A stretch of 64,000 nucleotides of DNA from Candidatus Nitrosopelagicus sp. (GTDB lineage: Archaea; Thermoproteota; Nitrososphaeria; Nitrososphaerales; Nitrosopumilaceae), in assembly GCA_028344575.1 (NCBI GenBank), contig JAOMBO010000004.1, positions 27,980 to 91,979 of the forward strand, given 5' to 3'. A program made the position numbers and the translations under genes. The notes under the pieces are model-generated. The model worked only from the letters and a program-made list of their open reading frames with translations, was not told the DNA's origin and searched no databases. Shown here piece after piece: positions 15,075-23,748 of the stretch. Every line of letters begins with the position of its first letter. The stretch's first letter is position 1.

Positions 15075-15623
15075 TCATACTACCTTCTTTTGAATTTCAA
15101 AAATCCATGTCGTTATATCTCCTGTTTCAACTAATGATGCTGGAAGTTGTGCGTCTAGTAATTTTATAACATAAATTCTATTACTCGTCTCAAATTTTTC
15201 AAAAATTCCAACATTCGAATAAAATGTACGCTGCATTTCTTCATATTCTATTACAAATCTCCATCTTTCATAACTACCATTTTCATTTTTTACGATATCT
15301 TTTTTTGAATAACTCACTGTTTGAAATTCTTCTATACCTAACCATGGAAATAACAATATCTTCTTATCTTCATAAATAGCATCTAATGATTTTTGCAATG
15401 TTTCTGATGGAATGATACCTGTATACACGTTTGAAGTTGTAGAAATTAATCTACCCTGTGAATCTCTGACAATTTGTATTATCTCTACTTTGTAATTATC
15501 ATTGAATTCTAGTATGTTCACTAATTCATTGTTATTTATGATATCTTCGATTGTTTCTCCATGTGCTTGATAGATTGAACCTCCACCAACAACTAAAATA
15601 ATGAATAATGATATACGTATCAC
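15075..15623 (-). CDS. Secreted uncharacterised protein
   Basis: 182 residues with a signal peptide (MIRISLFIILVVGGGSIYQAHG, cleavage likely after AHG). The mature part is mixed alpha/beta with no cysteine and no second membrane helix, so it should be extracytoplasmic. It ends two bases from the convergent zinc-finger gene. No family recognised. Confidence 0.7.
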   Translation of the reverse strand: MIRISLFIILVVGGGSIYQAHGETIEDIINNNELVNILEFNDNYKVEIIQIVRDSQGRLISTTSNVYTGIIPSETLQKSLDAIYEDKKILLFPWLGIEEFQTVSYSKKDIVKNENGSYERWRFVIEYEEMQRTFYSNVGIFEKFETSNRIYVIKLLDAQLPASLVETGDITTWIFEIQKKVV

Positions 15624-15694
15624 AAAGATATTTTGTTGATTTCAGTTATTATATTTTCATATCCTCTATACGAAATTAATTTTGAAATATTAAA

Positions 15695-15769
15695 AGCCAA
15701 TAGAGAGATTTGAACTCTCGACCTATTGATTACAAATCAATTGCTCTAACCAGGCTGAGCTATATTGGC
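15695..15769 (-). tRNA. tRNA-Thr (anticodon TGT)
   Basis: Seven-base acceptor stem GCCAATA/TATTGGC, D arm GCTCAGCCTGGTTAGAGC, anticodon stem ATTGA/TCAAT around loop TTTGTAA (anticodon TGT), T arm GAGAG-TTCAAAT-CTCTC, and a U discriminator. No intron and no encoded CCA. Confidence 0.95.
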
Positions 15770-15802
15770 ACCGTATTTTTTACAAAATTGCTGTTTTAAA
15801 AT

Positions 15803-15840
15803 GTTAAGATATTATGAAATATCTCCTAGAAAATCTTAAC
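15803..15840. promoter_or_regulatory. Inverted repeat upstream of the 126-aa gene
   Basis: GTTAAGAT (15803-15810) and ATCTTAAC (15833-15840) are perfect eight-base arms; a second dyad GATATT-ATGA-AATATC lies partly within the left arm. The site ends 24 bp before the ATG at 15865 and may be an operator. Confidence 0.4.
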
Positions 15841-15864
15841 TAGTGACCAATTTATTCAAAATTT

Positions 15865-16245
15865 ATGTTAAAAGATCTTCTCTCTGATATTGTAAGAATT
15901 GATGATGTATTGATGATAGTCAAAAGTAATGGCGCCACAATTGAAATGAGAAGTAATTCTCTTTCAATAAGACAAAAAGAACAATGGATCACCATCGGAG
16001 ATAATGATGGACCGTGTCATATGCATGTAAATGAAGAAATGATAAAAAATGCTGAATTTGTAACAGAAGAAAAACTTGAAAGAATTAGTTTTAGTGTGAG
16101 ATTGTTTGATAAAAACAACGAACGTGTCTTGGCATGCTTCTTCACAAAAATGTATGATGAATTTAAAAAATTGAAGTCCGAACGAAAAAAACTCTATGAT
16201 AATTTACAGGCAAAATATGGACAGAAAATCGAGTTCTACTCATAA
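15865..16245 (+). CDS. Uncharacterised cytoplasmic protein, 126 aa
   Basis: Begins MLKDLLSDIVRIDDVLMIVK. The core reads WITIGDNDGPCHMHVNEEMI and ISFSVRLFDKNNERVLACFF, giving a beta-rich middle that faintly recalls heme-utilisation (ChuX/HutX-like) folds, with HMH as possible ligands; this is a weak impression only. The C-terminus is a charged helix. No signal or membrane segment. Confidence 0.65.
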   Translation: MLKDLLSDIVRIDDVLMIVKSNGATIEMRSNSLSIRQKEQWITIGDNDGPCHMHVNEEMIKNAEFVTEEKLERISFSVRLFDKNNERVLACFFTKMYDEFKKLKSERKKLYDNLQAKYGQKIEFYS

Positions 16246-16332
16246 GATCTTTCTATTAATTCACTCAAATTAGTTTGGTTTGAACTATGACGATACTCAT
16301 AATTTAATAACTTCTAAACTCTGGTTTGGTTA

Positions 16333-16578
16333 TTGAAATTAAAATACGTCCAGCCAAAGAAACTCAAAATTCTCATAGCTACATTTACCCTGGTTGGTAT
16401 TTGGGGAATCGCATTTGGATTATTTATGGGAGGTCAAAAAGCATCAATGAATTATTTCATGATTGTTGTTTTAGGTGTAGTCAATCTATTCTTAGGTGCA
16501 TTCATGACATATCTGTATTTGACACAAGTTAGAAAAATTGATCCAAGAAAAGATTCAAAGTACAAACGAAAGAAATAA
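16333..16578 (+). CDS. Two-helix membrane protein, 81 aa
   Basis: TTG start (16333). A basic N-terminus (KLKYVQPKKLK) is followed by two membrane helices (ILIATFTLVGIWGIAFGLFM and YFMIVVLGVVNLFLGAFMTY) and a Lys/Arg-rich tail (RKDSKYKRKK), placing both ends in the cytoplasm. The 3' end overlaps the convergent gene by 24 bp. Function unknown. Confidence 0.65.
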   Translation: MKLKYVQPKKLKILIATFTLVGIWGIAFGLFMGGQKASMNYFMIVVLGVVNLFLGAFMTYLYLTQVRKIDPRKDSKYKRKK

Positions 16579-17127
16579 CATTCCCACAACCAAAATGTTT
16601 GTTGCAAAATGCATTGCGTACGAATGCTTTATTCCTTTTTTATCATAAATATACTTGAATACAAATCCTATTGGTATCAAAACTAATGCCATGTGTATCT
16701 TTATGCCCATTCCAATGTGAATTAATGCCCACACCAAGACCATTTTTTTTGATTTTCTAAAGTAAAACTCTTCAAAATAATTGATATGTAAAAACATGTA
16801 AAGTAATAATGGGACAAATGGAATAATTCCCAACATTCCTTGATCTGCAAATGGTCCAAATGCAATGTTGTATCCAAGCCAACTCCAATTTAGTATTGGT
16901 ACCTGATCAACATATTCGAACACAAATAAAACGTAGACTGATAAAATTCCAAAAGCTATTGGTGCATATTTGATTGAACTAATTCCTACTTTTAGATCTA
17001 AAATTCGTTTCTTTGTATCTTTGATTAAAAGAAGACTGGCACCTACCGTTAGTACATAATATCCAATAAGAAATGCATCTGAATCAAGAAATGAAATATC
17101 CAATGTAATCAAAGTGCACACTTTCAT
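16555..17127 (-). CDS. CPBP/CAAX-type intramembrane protease-like protein
   Basis: 190 residues, about six membrane helices. The ABI/CPBP motifs are visible: EExxxR at Glu119-Glu120-Arg124 (YFEEFYFRK), a helix His at 137 or 145, and HxxxN at His173-Asn177 (MHFATN). These residues form the metal site of glutamic intramembrane proteases such as Rce1/MmRce1. Substrate unknown. The call rests on spacing of the motifs rather than overall likeness. Confidence 0.65.
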   Translation of the reverse strand: MKVCTLITLDISFLDSDAFLIGYYVLTVGASLLLIKDTKKRILDLKVGISSIKYAPIAFGILSVYVLFVFEYVDQVPILNWSWLGYNIAFGPFADQGMLGIIPFVPLLLYMFLHINYFEEFYFRKSKKMVLVWALIHIGMGIKIHMALVLIPIGFVFKYIYDKKGIKHSYAMHFATNILVVGMLFLSFVL

Positions 17128-17151
17128 AAATAACCTATTCTAATAGAATTC

Positions 17152-17619
17152 ATGACTCTTCAAAAAGGTGATATGGCTGAAGATTTTGAATTATTGGCTC
17201 ATGATGGAACTTCTATCATATTAAGTTCATATAAAAATTCAAAAAATGTTGTATTGTGTTTTTATCCAAAAAACCATCTATTTGCATGTCCTTCAAAAAA
17301 AGTTTTTGAGATGGCGAAAAGTGTAATCTCAGTTTATTCTAATATTGTTGCAACTGAAACAGTTGTGTTTGCTGTATCTGTGGATTCTGTTAACTCTCAA
17401 TCTGATTTTGTTAAAGAATATGAAATTCCATATGTACATCTAAGTGATCCAAAGAAAGTTGCTTGTAAAAAATATGCTGGAACAAACATCACTGGTCTTG
17501 CTAAACGGAGTACCTTTGTAATTGATAAAAATGGAATAATACGAGACGTGATGAGGGACATTAATGTTGCATCTCATGGACAAGAAATTCTTGATTCTTT
17601 AAAGAAAATCAAAGTATAA
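17152..17619 (+). CDS. Peroxiredoxin-like protein (BCP/AhpC-TSA fold) with altered active site
   Basis: 155 residues with a thioredoxin-fold peroxiredoxin plan: KGDMAEDFELLAHDG at the start, VVLCFYPK, and RSTFVIDKNGIIR later, which holds the conserved Arg. The peroxidatic Cys is Cys46, but the motif reads PKNHLFACP, with Leu43 where the family has Thr (PxxxTxxC). A further Cys in KVACKKY could act as resolving cysteine. Catalytic activity as a peroxidase may therefore be low or changed. Confidence 0.8.
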   Translation: MTLQKGDMAEDFELLAHDGTSIILSSYKNSKNVVLCFYPKNHLFACPSKKVFEMAKSVISVYSNIVATETVVFAVSVDSVNSQSDFVKEYEIPYVHLSDPKKVACKKYAGTNITGLAKRSTFVIDKNGIIRDVMRDINVASHGQEILDSLKKIKV

Positions 17620-17644
17620 ATCATACAATAAAATTATTCGAAGA

Positions 17645-18196
17645 ATGATTGATTTAGTTGCCAAAGAATTGTTTCTTACTAGAGGAATTGGTGTTCATGA
17701 AGATAAACTTACAAGTTTTGAATATGCATTACGTGATGCAGGAATTGCTGGAACAAACATTGTTCTAATTTCTAGTATCTTTCCCCCAAAAGCAAAACTT
17801 GTTCCTAAAAAGGATGGTTTAAAGAAAATTAAACCTGGACAAATTCTTTTTACAATTTATTCTAGAAATCAAACAAATGAACCTCATAGAATGATTTCTG
17901 CATCTGTTGGCTTGGCATTACCAAAAGATCGTACACGATATGGATACTTATCTGAATATGATGCATTTGGACAAAATGAAAAACAAGCAGGAGATTATGC
18001 AGAAGATATTGCAGCTCAAATGCTTGCATCTTCACTTGGAATACCTTTTGATATTGATAAAAGCTGGGATGAAAAAAGACAACAATGGTCAATTTCTGGA
18101 AAAATTTACAAATCCCAGAATATTACAATGACTGCTAAAGGTGACAAATCTGGAAAATGGACTACAGTATTTTCTGCAGCATGTTTAATTCTCTAG
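17645..18196 (+). CDS. pdaD: Pyruvoyl-dependent arginine decarboxylase
   Basis: 183 residues, close to the family length. The self-cleavage site is Ser43-Ser44 in VLISSIFPP; cleavage makes the pyruvoyl cofactor on the new Ser-derived N-terminus. ASVGLALPKDRTRYGYLSEY and the acidic YAEDIAAQML stretch match the family. It makes agmatine from arginine, the first step of archaeal polyamine synthesis and the source of agmatidine for tRNA-Ile. Confidence 0.93.
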   Translation: MIDLVAKELFLTRGIGVHEDKLTSFEYALRDAGIAGTNIVLISSIFPPKAKLVPKKDGLKKIKPGQILFTIYSRNQTNEPHRMISASVGLALPKDRTRYGYLSEYDAFGQNEKQAGDYAEDIAAQMLASSLGIPFDIDKSWDEKRQQWSISGKIYKSQNITMTAKGDKSGKWTTVFSAACLIL

Positions 18197-19422
18197 CGTT
18201 TTGGTTTGTATCCTTTTAGATAAAATACTGCCGCACCAATACCTATTGCAATTATAATTCCTAGTACTGCATATTGTGATTCATCTTCTGCAGTATCATT
18301 TTTAGTAAAATCTTCTATTGATCGGTATTCTTCTTTTTCTTGTTGTGGAATATCTTCTACTGAATAAAATGATAATTCCGATTCTCCATCCCATGGACCG
18401 ATTTCTAATCTCAATTCATCTTTTTGAATTATTTTATCACTGCCAAATAGAAACTTTGCATCAATTGAATTTCCTGCAGGTGAACTAAAGAACCATCCTT
18501 TTTTTGAAATATTCTCTAATGTAGTTAAATCGGTTATTGCATGTGTCGCTATCGTATCTATTTTTGATGGTTCATTTGGAATAACAACTAGATGTATTAC
18601 TGAATTCAATGGAACATTTCTTCCATCAAAAATATTTGAACGTGAAATTTCATCTACTCCAAAATTTTCTAGTATATTGATTCTTGAAATATCATCTGCA
18701 ACATTCTTTATTTCCTTTGTCACTTTAAATATGAATAAATTTGAATCTCCAGTTTTTATAATGCTGAGGGAAATTATGGCTTCATCACCTTTTATTAATT
18801 TCTTTGAAATATCATAGAAGCCTTCTCCCTCTCTAATTTCTTTAGATAAAATTTTCCCAGATAATCCTGTAAATAGGAAATCTGTAGATTGTTTTGGCAT
18901 TGTATATGTAGCTGAAACTGCACCTCTTCCTGAAATCACTCCTGATGTTTCTAGTAGCAAATTTGCATCATCTACTGTATGTATGAATGTGGATTGAAAT
19001 TTTCCATTTACCCCTAATGCTTCATTCAAGTCGTCAATTATTTGATTCCCCATTTCTCTTGCGGAATCCTGAACCATTCTGATTCCGCCATCCCCTTTCA
19101 ATTGTTGATAATCAAAATTAATCATTATACATTGCTCTTCACTTGTTACGCCTATCACACACTCTCCGGCATTTGTGAAAACAATGGCTCTGATCTTATC
19201 GTTGTCATTAATTTTCTGAATTAATTCATCTGAAAATTTAATTTCTTGATTATCTGTAGTTTCTAATCCTATTGACATTACTACTGAATTTGAATATTGT
19301 TGATCATAAATCATAAGTGCACTTTCTTGAAATGTCGCTTTCTCAAACATTTGTCCATTTGCAAATGGCATCATGAGAATTATGCCAAAAATAGCTCCTA
19401 GTGACAGTAATTTTCTTTGCAT
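18193..19422 (-). CDS. Secreted, C-terminally anchored protein of unknown function
   Basis: 409 residues with a signal peptide (GAIFGIILMMPFANG, cleavage near 23) and a C-terminal membrane helix (YAVLGIIIAIGIGAAVFYL) with basic tail. The large middle part is outside the cell, beta-rich, with one Cys pair (AGECVIGVTSEEQC) about 12 residues apart that could form a disulfide. Type I membrane topology. Family unknown. A few bases overlap with the convergent decarboxylase gene. Confidence 0.8.
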   Translation of the reverse strand: MQRKLLSLGAIFGIILMMPFANGQMFEKATFQESALMIYDQQYSNSVVMSIGLETTDNQEIKFSDELIQKINDNDKIRAIVFTNAGECVIGVTSEEQCIMINFDYQQLKGDGGIRMVQDSAREMGNQIIDDLNEALGVNGKFQSTFIHTVDDANLLLETSGVISGRGAVSATYTMPKQSTDFLFTGLSGKILSKEIREGEGFYDISKKLIKGDEAIISLSIIKTGDSNLFIFKVTKEIKNVADDISRINILENFGVDEISRSNIFDGRNVPLNSVIHLVVIPNEPSKIDTIATHAITDLTTLENISKKGWFFSSPAGNSIDAKFLFGSDKIIQKDELRLEIGPWDGESELSFYSVEDIPQQEKEEYRSIEDFTKNDTAEDESQYAVLGIIIAIGIGAAVFYLKGYKPKR

Positions 19423-19501
19423 GCAACATGGAACTTCTATTATTTTATTTAGTTTACGGCTTTATGCTATAAGGTTTAAATCACTAATCTAATTCTGCAT
19501 A

Positions 19502-19575
19502 ATTGACATCGAATTCAAACCGTTGGGGAACACGCTGGCAGTCCGATGGCTCGGGCTGCCAGCCCCACATTTTAA
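19502..19575 (+). ncRNA. GC-rich structured RNA candidate
   Basis: In an otherwise AT-rich spacer a block of about 50 bases is strongly GC-rich and folds on itself: GCTGGCAG (19534-19541) pairs perfectly with CTGCCAGC (19556-19563), the apical part adds CCGA-TGGC-TCGG, and TGGG before a five/six-base bulge pairs with CCCA after the stem. A TATA-like TTTAAAT at 19475-19481 would start transcription near 19502 on the plus strand, and T-rich sequence follows the stem. It matches no tRNA, rRNA or box C/D pattern I know. Strand is probable, not certain; a leader of the minus-strand gene at 19422 is the alternative. Confidence 0.6.
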
Positions 19576-19643
19576 TAAATTATAATTTAGGATTATCCTC
19601 AATTTATGAAATAATCAAATCGATTCTGTTAGAATTTTAGTAA

Positions 19644-21413
19644 TTATAATTTAGCCAGATCGTCTACTTGTTTTTTGATATAATCGAATCCACTCTGCCA
19701 GAATTTTGCTTTAGAAATATCTAGTCCGTGTTCTTTTAGTAATTTTTCAGGTTTTTGTGAACCTCCTGCAGACAAGATATCGGTGTACGTCGACACAAAG
19801 TCATCCCCTTCATTTTTGTATGTCTGGAATAATGACACTGCAAGTAAATTGCCAAATGAATAAGAATAGCAGTAAAATGGTGAATGGTAAAAATGTGGAA
19901 TACAACTCCATTCTATTCCAAAATCATCTGAAATATCTACTGAATTTCCAAATTGTTCTTTTAGATTTTTTCTATAGATATTTGATATGTCATCAACTGT
20001 TATGGAGTTTGCAATTTGGTTATGGGCTTCAATTTCAAATAATGTGAAAAATGATTGTCTTCCAATTGTTGCATAGAAATCATCTATCTTATCTGAAAGC
20101 ATACTGGCTTTTTCACCATCTGAGATTTGATTTGAAATGTTATCGTAGAGTAATAATTCTGAATATGTAGATGCAGTTTCTGCAAGTGGTAATGGTGCAT
20201 CTGAAACTAGAATTGATTTATCAGATGCTGCAACACTGTGCACTGCATGTCCAATTTCATGAGCTAGTGTAAACACATCTCTTGATTTTCCTGTATAATT
20301 AATCAAAACAAATGGTGTGATGTATGGAAGTGGAGTACTACAGAATGCCCCGTCTCGTTTTCCATGTCTTAATGAATAGTCTATGTGATTTTCATTAAAA
20401 ACCCGTGATGCATATTCTGCAATTTTTGGACTGAATCTATTAAGAGAATCAAGAACAAGTTTTGTTCCTTGATCAAATGTGTAATTTTTCTCTGCTGCAC
20501 TCTTTTTTGATGGTGCATACAAATCATATCTCCTAAGTTTCTTTACTCCTACACGTTTTGCCTTTTGTTGGAAATATTTTTGAAATACAGATGCGTTTTT
20601 TTTACACACCTCTAACATAACCTCTATTGTTTTATCGTCCACATCATTTGAAATGTTTTGAATTGAAATTGGATTCTTAAATCCTCTCATATCCATTCCT
20701 TCATTTTTCCAATTTAGTACAATATTTTGATAAATCTGACCAATTACTCCTTTATTATCTTGGTATTTTGTTAATAGTGATTTGTAAGCTGCTTCTCTAA
20801 TTTTTGGATTTTTATTTCTTACGAGTGTTGTAAGCTGCTCTCTTCCCATTGTCTTTTTTTTACCATTAACACTTACCGTGTAGGTAAATGCATTTGTTAT
20901 TTTATCATAAATTTTTACTAGTGCAGAAATTCCTGTAACATCCAAAGTATTGATAATTTTTTCTTCAGGCTCTGTTAATGCATATTTTGCTACTAGTCTC
21001 TTATATCGTAAGTAATCTGATAATTCGCCTGCATCTTTAATCAATCTCTTTGCATTTTTCTCATCTACCTGTTTTTTCCACCATAAATCAAAAAATAGCA
21101 TCTTATTTTCTATAGTTGAGCCAAATTGAGAAATTCTATTTAGTAGTGCTGTTGCCTCGTCAGATTGGGTATTCTCTGAAAACTTTAATCCTGCATACCC
21201 TCCAACCTTACTTGCTTTTTCTGTTATATCTTCAATTTCATGTAGTAGCTGTAAAAATTTCTTAGATGACATATTTGGTTTTAATTGAGATTTATTTTTT
21301 GCAAATTTTTCAGACTGTCTTTGTATCTCTTTAATTTTCTTATCGAATGTCTGTCTAGTTGGATTTTTGACTAAATCATCAAGATCCCATATGCCTTTTT
21401 TGTAATTTTGCAC
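19644..21413 (-). CDS. pepF: Oligoendopeptidase F-like M3 metallopeptidase
   Basis: 589 residues, the usual PepF length. The zinc motif HEXXH appears as LAHEIGHAVHS, with the third ligand Glu downstream in LPLAETASTYSELL. The long helical N-terminal half encloses the active-site channel, so only short peptides are cut. It acts in the cytoplasm on peptides from protein turnover. No signal peptide. Confidence 0.93.
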   Translation of the reverse strand: MQNYKKGIWDLDDLVKNPTRQTFDKKIKEIQRQSEKFAKNKSQLKPNMSSKKFLQLLHEIEDITEKASKVGGYAGLKFSENTQSDEATALLNRISQFGSTIENKMLFFDLWWKKQVDEKNAKRLIKDAGELSDYLRYKRLVAKYALTEPEEKIINTLDVTGISALVKIYDKITNAFTYTVSVNGKKKTMGREQLTTLVRNKNPKIREAAYKSLLTKYQDNKGVIGQIYQNIVLNWKNEGMDMRGFKNPISIQNISNDVDDKTIEVMLEVCKKNASVFQKYFQQKAKRVGVKKLRRYDLYAPSKKSAAEKNYTFDQGTKLVLDSLNRFSPKIAEYASRVFNENHIDYSLRHGKRDGAFCSTPLPYITPFVLINYTGKSRDVFTLAHEIGHAVHSVAASDKSILVSDAPLPLAETASTYSELLLYDNISNQISDGEKASMLSDKIDDFYATIGRQSFFTLFEIEAHNQIANSITVDDISNIYRKNLKEQFGNSVDISDDFGIEWSCIPHFYHSPFYCYSYSFGNLLAVSLFQTYKNEGDDFVSTYTDILSAGGSQKPEKLLKEHGLDISKAKFWQSGFDYIKKQVDDLAKL

Positions 21414-21493
21414 AGTTTAATTCAAAATGAACTGTTTCTATATCTTTTGAAAATAATTTAACGTCTAAATAACACAATTTCAAAAATAATCTT

Positions 21494-21568
21494 GGATCCG
21501 TCGTCTAGCCTGGTTTGGATGCTGCACTCACACTGCAGAGGTCGCGAGTTCAAGTCTCGCCGGATCCA
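21494..21568 (+). tRNA. tRNA-Val (anticodon CAC)
   Basis: Acceptor GGATCCG/CGGATCC, D arm from TCGTCTAGCCTGG, anticodon stem CTGCA/TGCAG around loop CTCACAC (anticodon CAC), T arm GCGAG-TTCAAGT-CTCGC, discriminator A. No intron, no encoded CCA. Confidence 0.95.
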
Positions 21569-21636
21569 TTGAATAATTCTCAAAAATTAGAATTAGTTCG
21601 ATAAGGTTTTATTATGAAATACGCTGATTGTTAATA

Positions 21637-22356
21637 ATGAAAACCGGTCTATTCATAATCATAGTATTGGTTTCCGGATGCTTTGCAGGAATAATTCATG
21701 GCGGAATTAATCTTGCAATAGTAGAACCATACCTTGATCAGGCAATTGGAATTGAAAATCAGACTCTCTTTGCAATTGGTGAAGAAGAAGACACTCCTGA
21801 ATTTTGGGTAGAATACAATTCGTATCGTGTCTGGCAAAAGGGTGGTCAAGTTTTAGCTGGTGCAATACTTGGAACATCTATTGCAGCGTTAGTTGGAATT
21901 GTGTTTCTATTTGCAAGAAAAGTATTGCCTGAAGGAAATAATATTAAAAAAACACTTGTTTTATCCGGATTGATGTGGTTTACAATATTTGTAATTCCTT
22001 TCTTGAAATATCCTGCAAATCCTCCTACTGTAGGAGAAACTGAAACTGTAGTCTTACGCTCAATTCTTTTCCTATCCTTTATAGCAATTTCAGGATTAGG
22101 GGCTGTTGCATTTTATCAAGTTTACAAAAAATTACAAAACAAGAAATTTCTTGCATTTGCAGGATATGCAGTATTCATCAGCGTTGTATTTTTCTTAATG
22201 CCTGAAAATCCTGATGAGATAACTGCACCTATGGAACTAGTTGATGGATTTAGAGGTGCATCATTTGTGGCAGTAACCGTTTACTGGCTCACATTAGGTT
22301 TGATTCTTGGCGGATTCATTGAAAAACTTCAAGAGCGACTTAAGCTGAAGAATTAG
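21637..22356 (+). CDS. cbtA: CbtA-family membrane protein (predicted cobalt transporter)
   Basis: 239 residues from ATG 21637; a TTG nine bases earlier is also possible. Five membrane helices, with the CbtA landmark FLKYPANPPTVG in the middle and AGIIHGGINLAIVEPYLDQAIG near the start. CbtA proteins are tied to cobalamin genes in many genomes, and ammonia-oxidising archaea make B12; transport itself is not proven. Followed after one base by a small membrane protein. Confidence 0.8.
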   Translation: MKTGLFIIIVLVSGCFAGIIHGGINLAIVEPYLDQAIGIENQTLFAIGEEEDTPEFWVEYNSYRVWQKGGQVLAGAILGTSIAALVGIVFLFARKVLPEGNNIKKTLVLSGLMWFTIFVIPFLKYPANPPTVGETETVVLRSILFLSFIAISGLGAVAFYQVYKKLQNKKFLAFAGYAVFISVVFFLMPENPDEITAPMELVDGFRGASFVAVTVYWLTLGLILGGFIEKLQERLKLKN

Positions 22357-22357
22357 C

Positions 22358-22666
22358 ATGGTAAACGATCTAAAAACTCCTGGATTTTCAATAATTATTT
22401 TATTGGGAAGTATAATGACTCTTGGATTTTTTGTTGTATTTTTTGCATTACTTCTAAAAAAAGGGATTAAGATTGAATCTAAAACATTCACTATAGTTGT
22501 TTTTGATGTCTATGGAAACCGGGCTCAATTAAGTGGAATTAGAACAAATTTCAAAAATCGTGATGTTGCCTTATCTTTTTCCAAATTTTATAAAAAGGAA
22601 TTTCCTCTCTACACATTTGATGTAATGTCTGCAAATGATGCCAAAAAACAAATAATTCTAAAATAA
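22358..22666 (+). CDS. Small membrane-anchored protein, 102 aa
   Basis: One N-terminal membrane helix (FSIIILLGSIMTLGFFVVFFAL) and a soluble alpha/beta domain (TFTIVVFDVYGNRAQLSG, FSKFYKKEFPLYTFDVMS). It starts one base after the cbtA stop, so a shared transcript is likely. Family not recognised. Confidence 0.7.
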   Translation: MVNDLKTPGFSIIILLGSIMTLGFFVVFFALLLKKGIKIESKTFTIVVFDVYGNRAQLSGIRTNFKNRDVALSFSKFYKKEFPLYTFDVMSANDAKKQIILK

Positions 22667-22713
22667 TTCCAAGACAGGATATCCATAAATTATCTAAAAT
22701 CATATCAAAAGTA

Positions 22714-22992
22714 ATGAAAGCGATATGGAATGATGAAGTAATTGCAGAAAGTGATGATACTGTAGTGGTTGATGGAAATCACTATTTCCCAGAAAACTCC
22801 ATAAAAAATGAATTCTTTAGTAAAACTGCAACTAGCACATCATGCCCGTGGAAAGGAATGGCAAGCTACTACTCTGTTACTGTAAATGGAAAAACAAACA
22901 CAGATTGCGCATGGTATTATCCTGTTCCAAGTAAAGAGGCTGAAAAAATTAAAGGAAGAGTTGCTTTTTGGAATGGCGTTCAAGTAATCTAA
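22714..22992 (+). CDS. DUF427 domain protein
   Basis: 92 residues matching the compact DUF427 beta fold: MKAIWNDEVIAESDDT, DGNHYFP, CPWKGMASYYSV, and AWYYPVPSKEAEKIKGRVAFW. The CPWKG and AWYYP motifs are typical. Function of the family is unknown. Stands alone with its own short upstream spacer. Confidence 0.88.
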   Translation: MKAIWNDEVIAESDDTVVVDGNHYFPENSIKNEFFSKTATSTSCPWKGMASYYSVTVNGKTNTDCAWYYPVPSKEAEKIKGRVAFWNGVQVI

Positions 22993-23016
22993 ATAGTAGT
23001 TTGTAATACGTTTCTT

Positions 23017-23190
23017 ATGGTTGGTCCGCAAGATGGTGGTTTTGGCTTTGATCAGTCAAAAAAATACACTAGTGTTGATAATTTGGAAAAAATTTGTGTT
23101 CAATGTCAGGCAGGCCAACACAAAAAATGTCTTTTCAAATCTAAAGAACAACCTGATTGTGATTGTGAACATTGTCTAATTTACGGCTAG
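23017..23190 (+). CDS. Small cysteine-rich, probably zinc-binding protein, 57 aa
   Basis: Starts MVGPQDGGFGFDQ. Six cysteines in CVQCQAGQHKKC and CDCEHC with neighbouring histidines give an obvious zinc-cluster pattern. Too short for many gene callers, but well placed between two genes with a clean start and stop. Family unknown. Confidence 0.7.
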   Translation: MVGPQDGGFGFDQSKKYTSVDNLEKICVQCQAGQHKKCLFKSKEQPDCDCEHCLIYG

Positions 23191-23247
23191 AATTAGTTCT
23201 AGCTTAGAAAAATAACCTTTAATCATAACTATTTCTATAAAACTAAA

Positions 23248-23712
23248 ATGGAAAAAACTCCCAATGATTCAAAAGCTGAAGTAATTATCCGAATGTTTCC
23301 TTCTGATGCAAATCCTGCTGGGAACGTCTTTGGTGGTGCAATTTTAAAACACATAGACATGGTTGCAGGAATTGTTGCACAGCGTTATAGTCAGACGAAT
23401 GCTGTAACTGTTAGTATGGATAAGATAAGTTTCTTAAAACCTGTATTTGTTGGGAATGTTTTATTTGTAAATGCACGTGTAAATTATGTTCAAAAATCAT
23501 CCATGGAGATTGAAGTAAACGTTGAAGCTGAAGATATTGCAAAGGGAACTCGTGTTCATACTGGAAATGCATATGTTACATTTGTTGCATTAGATGATAA
23601 CGGTAAACCTACTACGGTTCCAACATTACATATTGATAATCCTGATGATCAAAAGCGTTTTGATGAAGGTAAACTTCGAATGGAACGTAGAATAAAAGAG
23701 CGAAAAAAATAA
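23248..23712 (+). CDS. Acyl-CoA thioesterase, hot-dog fold (YciA type)
   Basis: 154 residues. NVFGGAILKHIDMVAGIVA near residues 27-45 is the central hot-dog helix with the catalytic Asp, and VTVSMDKISFLKPV is the following strand pair. A basic tail (MERRIKERKK) ends it. It hydrolyses acyl-CoA esters; the natural substrate is unknown. Confidence 0.88.
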   Translation: MEKTPNDSKAEVIIRMFPSDANPAGNVFGGAILKHIDMVAGIVAQRYSQTNAVTVSMDKISFLKPVFVGNVLFVNARVNYVQKSSMEIEVNVEAEDIAKGTRVHTGNAYVTFVALDDNGKPTTVPTLHIDNPDDQKRFDEGKLRMERRIKERKK

Positions 23713-23748
23713 CTCATACTTTAAGTAATTAATATCAGAATTTTAGAT

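Noticed and set aside
16326..16532. Second plus-strand frame overlapping the two-helix membrane protein
   Set aside because: The +1 frame at 16333 gives a clean two-helix protein with basic ends; the other frame has irregular composition.
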